From: Bacteroidales bacterium
Lineage (GTDB): Bacteria > Bacteroidota > Bacteroidia > Bacteroidales > Bacteroidaceae
NCBI GenBank assembly: GCA_018064685.1
Contig: JAGHUS010000017.1
Span: 1 to 34,800 of the forward strand
Length of the DNA: 34,800 bases
Reading direction: 5' to 3'
The notes under the pieces were generated by a model. The model searched no databases. It saw only the letters and a list, made by a program, of their open reading frames with translations, and had not been told where the DNA came from. Every line of letters starts with the position of its first letter. Positions within the stretch are counted from its first letter, which is position 1. Made by a program: the position numbers and the translations under genes. Below are positions 32,956 to 34,800 of this stretch, piece by piece.

Positions 32956-32983
32956 TTGATAATTTACATACAAAGATTTTAGA

Positions 32984-34168
32984 ATGAAAAAGATATTGTT
33001 GCTTGGAAGCGGTGAGCTGGGTAAGGAGTTCGTCATAGCATGTAAAAGACTCGGACAGTATGTGGTGGCTTGCGATAGCTATGACAATGCACCCGCCATG
33101 CAGGTGGCCGATGAGCGCCGCGTGTTCAGCATGCTGGATGGCGAGGCTCTGATGAAGACTGTGGCCGAGGTGAAGCCCGACATCATTGTGCCCGAGGTGG
33201 AGGCTATCCGCACTGAGAAGCTGTACGAGTGCGAGCAGCAGGGTATTCAGGTGGTACCTTCGGCCAAGGCTGTTAACTACACTATGAACCGTAAGGCCAT
33301 TCGTGAGTTGGCACATACCGAGTTGGGACTCAAGACTGCTAACTACCTCTATGCCAATACCTACGAGGAACTTGTTGATGCTGCAGGCAAGATTGGTTTT
33401 CCCTGCATCATCAAGCCTTTGATGAGTTCTTCTGGTCACGGACAAAGTAAGGTGGATAGTGCCGACGAATTGCCTAAGGCATGGGAATATGCCTGTGGTG
33501 GTGCTCGTGGCGACCTGATGGAGGTTATCGTTGAGCAGTTTATTCCTTTCGACTATGAGATTACTCTTCTTACTGTTACGCAGCACGATGGTCCCACGTT
33601 GTTCTGTGCTCCTATCGGACATGTGCAGAAGGGTGGTGACTATCGTGAGAGTTTCCAGCCTCGTATCATGAAGCCCGAGCATATCAAGCAGGCACAGGAG
33701 ATGGCCGACAAGGTTACTGCGGCTCTTACGGGTGCTGGCATCTGGGGTGTGGAGTTCTTTGTAAGCGAGAAGGAGGGAGTCATCTTCAGCGAGCTCAGTC
33801 CTCGTCCTCACGACACGGGTATGGTGACTTTGGCATTGACACAGAATCTCAGCGAGTTCGAGTTGCATGCTCGTGCAGTCCTTCATCTTCCCATTCCCGA
33901 GATAGTGCAGGAGCGTCAGGGATGCTCTGCCGTAATCCTCTCGGATGTCGAGACAGAGTCTCCCGAATATGTGGGTATGGAGGATGTGTGTGCTGCTACG
34001 CAGACTTATCTTCGCATCTTTGGCAAGCTAGTGGCTCACACCGGAAGACGTATGGGTGTGGTTGTTTGCTGGGATAAGTTGCAGAGCGAGGTTACTGCAC
34101 AGGAGGCATCTCAGCAGGCTCTTCGTGACAAGTGTAAGGCTTTGGCTGCCAAGGTCAGCGTGAAGTGA
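32984..34168 (+). CDS. purT: Formate-dependent phosphoribosylglycinamide formyltransferase PurT
   Basis: This 394-residue cytoplasmic ATP-grasp enzyme forms formyl-GAR from GAR, formate and ATP in purine synthesis, without folate. Visible parts: the N-terminal Rossmann start [12 protein letters not shown] (4-15), VPEVEAIRT (about 69-77), the ATP-grasp loop [13 protein letters not shown] (from K144), [13 protein letters not shown], the phosphate/metal region [33 protein letters not shown], and the C-terminal [19 protein letters not shown]. Length matches PurT. It is 81 bases downstream of the DUF4301 gene on the same strand and converges on rpmA through a repeat-rich gap. Confidence 0.95.
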   Translation: MKKILLLGSGELGKEFVIACKRLGQYVVACDSYDNAPAMQVADERRVFSMLDGEALMKTVAEVKPDIIVPEVEAIRTEKLYECEQQGIQVVPSAKAVNYTMNRKAIRELAHTELGLKTANYLYANTYEELVDAAGKIGFPCIIKPLMSSSGHGQSKVDSADELPKAWEYACGGARGDLMEVIVEQFIPFDYEITLLTVTQHDGPTLFCAPIGHVQKGGDYRESFQPRIMKPEHIKQAQEMADKVTAALTGAGIWGVEFFVSEKEGVIFSELSPRPHDTGMVTLALTQNLSEFELHARAVLHLPIPEIVQERQGCSAVILSDVETESPEYVGMEDVCAATQTYLRIFGKLVAHTGRRMGVVVCWDKLQSEVTAQEASQQALRDKCKALAAKVSVK

Positions 34169-34184
34169 AATCAACTATTTTAGA

Positions 34185-34409
34185 GTGTAGAGTTTAGTGT
34201 GTAGAGTTTAGAGTAGTTGAGAGAGAATAGAGTGTAGAGTTTAGGGTAGTTGAGAGTGCATCACACGAAGGCACGAAGTTCACGAAGTTTTTTCTTCTCC
34301 CTTTCAAGAGATTATTTTCGTGTCCTTCGTGCCTTCGTGTGGTCTATATTCCAAACTACTCTAAACTCTAAGCTGGTTAACTCTCTCAACCCTCCACTCA
34401 CTCTCAACT
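34185..34409. repeat. Nested palindromic repeat region between purT and rpmA
   Basis: This explains most of the 332-base gap 34169-34500. The outer arms TAGAGTTTAGAGTAGTT (34202-34218) and AACTACTCTAAACTCTA (34354-34370) are perfect complements. The inner arms CACACGAAGGCACGAAG (34262-34278) and CTTCGTGCCTTCGTGTG (34325-34341) are also perfect, extended by cacgaa/ttcgtg. Further matches are GTTGAGAGAG (34216-34225) with CTCTCTCAAC (34381-34390), and AGTTGAGAGTG (34249-34259) with CACTCTCAACT (34399-34409). GTGTAGAGTTTA is repeated directly at 34185, 34199 and 34232. Confidence 0.92.
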
Positions 34410-34442
34410 GAAAACTTTTCTGGTGAGAAGAAAGATATAGAG

Positions 34443-34475
34443 AAAGCCGCCCCTTCGTGTTGAAGAGACGGCTTT
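34443..34475. terminator. Terminator of rpmA
   Basis: AAAGCCG (34443-34449) pairs with CGGCTTT (34469-34475), with an inner cttc/gaag pairing. It lies 26 bases beyond the rpmA stop. The flanking T tracts on the minus strand are interrupted, so it may be moderate in strength. Confidence 0.6.
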
Positions 34476-34500
34476 TAGCTTGTTTGATTGTGAGTTTCCT

Positions 34501-34776
34501 TTATGCCTCGGCAGTTGTTTCAGCAACGGGGAGAACGCTCACGGTTGAGCGGTTCAGACGACCCTTGCGGAAGTTAACGATACCATCGGTCAAGGCATAC
34601 AAAGTATTGTCCTTACCCATAGCTACGTTCTGACCGGGATAGTGGCGTGTACCACGCTGACGAACGATAATGTTACCAGCGATGCACTTCTCACCACCGA
34701 AAATCTTAACACCTAATCTTTGAGCTGCTGACTCGCGGCCGTTCTTAGAACTACCAACACCTTTTTTATGTGCCAT
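34501..34776 (-). CDS. rpmA: 50S ribosomal protein L27 (bL27)
   Basis: The start at 34776 gives [16 protein letters not shown] and 91 residues, the usual length. An in-frame TTG 15 bases upstream is not needed. The N-terminal basic tail reaches toward the peptidyl-transferase centre. [25 protein letters not shown] and [16 protein letters not shown] are diagnostic. There is no N-terminal extension of the kind that is cleaved in Firmicutes. In most bacteria rpmA follows rplU; a stop codon (TAA) lies at 34792-34794, but too little sequence is visible to identify rplU. It has a strong Shine-Dalgarno sequence. Confidence 0.97.
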   Translation of the reverse strand: MAHKKGVGSSKNGRESAAQRLGVKIFGGEKCIAGNIIVRQRGTRHYPGQNVAMGKDNTLYALTDGIVNFRKGRLNRSTVSVLPVAETTAEA

Positions 34777-34783
34777 TTCTTGT

Positions 34784-34789
34784 TCCTCC
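34784..34789 (-). promoter_or_regulatory. Strong Shine-Dalgarno sequence of rpmA
   Basis: GGAGGA on the minus strand, seven bases before the ATG at 34776. Most genes in this window lack such a site, as expected in Bacteroidota, so it is unusual and confirms the start choice. Confidence 0.8.
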
Positions 34790-34800
34790 AATTAAATTGT

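Noticed and set aside
34792..34800. 3' end of rplU at the right edge
   Set aside because: A TAA stop is visible 15 bases before rpmA as expected, but only two codons precede it, too few to identify a gene.

Overview
The window looks like chromosome of a member of the Bacteroidales, most likely a Prevotella-type organism. The evidence is indirect but consistent. There are Bacteroidota-style promoters (a -7 box TAnnTTTG, often with a TTTG-like -33 box about 20 bases upstream). Most genes lack a Shine-Dalgarno sequence. Family-typical proteins are present: a DUF4842/LruC lipoprotein, a DUF4301 protein, an S9B prolyl peptidase and a PurT. No rRNA, tRNA, CRISPR, phage or transposase gene was recognised.

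Layout. Positions 1-330 hold no recognisable gene, only inverted repeats and a terminator. From 331 to 7485 lie exported and housekeeping genes: a DUF1349 lipoprotein, an acyl-CoA synthetase, the PLP-homeostasis protein YggS, a periplasmic 5'-nucleotidase and a LruC-type lipoprotein. From 7780 to 21828 there is a glycan assembly locus of eleven recognisable genes plus one possible 27-codon ORF. It contains a plus-strand run (GT2, GT4, acyltransferase-3, GT4, GT4, GT-B-like, GT4), a minus-strand GT11 fucosyltransferase, a plus-strand GT4, and a minus-strand run (GT4, GT2, Wzx flippase) headed by tilS. Four of the plus-strand GT4 enzymes are clearly paralogous. A flippase is present, but no Wzy polymerase, chain-length regulator, initiating transferase or UpxY/UpxZ regulator was seen. 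This fits assembly of a lipid-linked, probably fucosylated and acylated oligosaccharide that is flipped across the membrane. Protein O-glycosylation, lipopolysaccharide and a capsule split between loci all remain possible.

From 23078 to 23916 lies an 840-base stretch without a convincing gene. It has a 22-bp tandem array and a long imperfect inverted repeat. Next comes a minus-strand run relA/spoT - S9 peptidase - mutS2 (31239 down to 23917) with gaps of 43 and 2 bases. The relA product has a recognisable synthetase domain, but its hydrolase (HD) signature residues are replaced. The right end carries a DUF4301 gene, purT and, on the minus strand, rpmA (ribosomal protein L27), which unusually has a strong Shine-Dalgarno sequence.

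The most striking non-coding theme is repeats. Nearly every larger gap carries its own short-repeat family: cggtttta-like, 11-bp ggtagt, acctcaca, pyrimidine-rich 12-mer, 22-bp cgcagcagtc, and nested palindromes near the right end. Two of these arrays touch the 3' ends of glycosyltransferase genes, and one supplies the last codons of its gene. The other notable signals are a perfect palindrome that places face-to-face promoters between yggS and the nucleotidase gene, and a glycosyltransferase gene whose promoter predicts a leaderless mRNA. All function calls come from reading motifs by eye; no database search was run.
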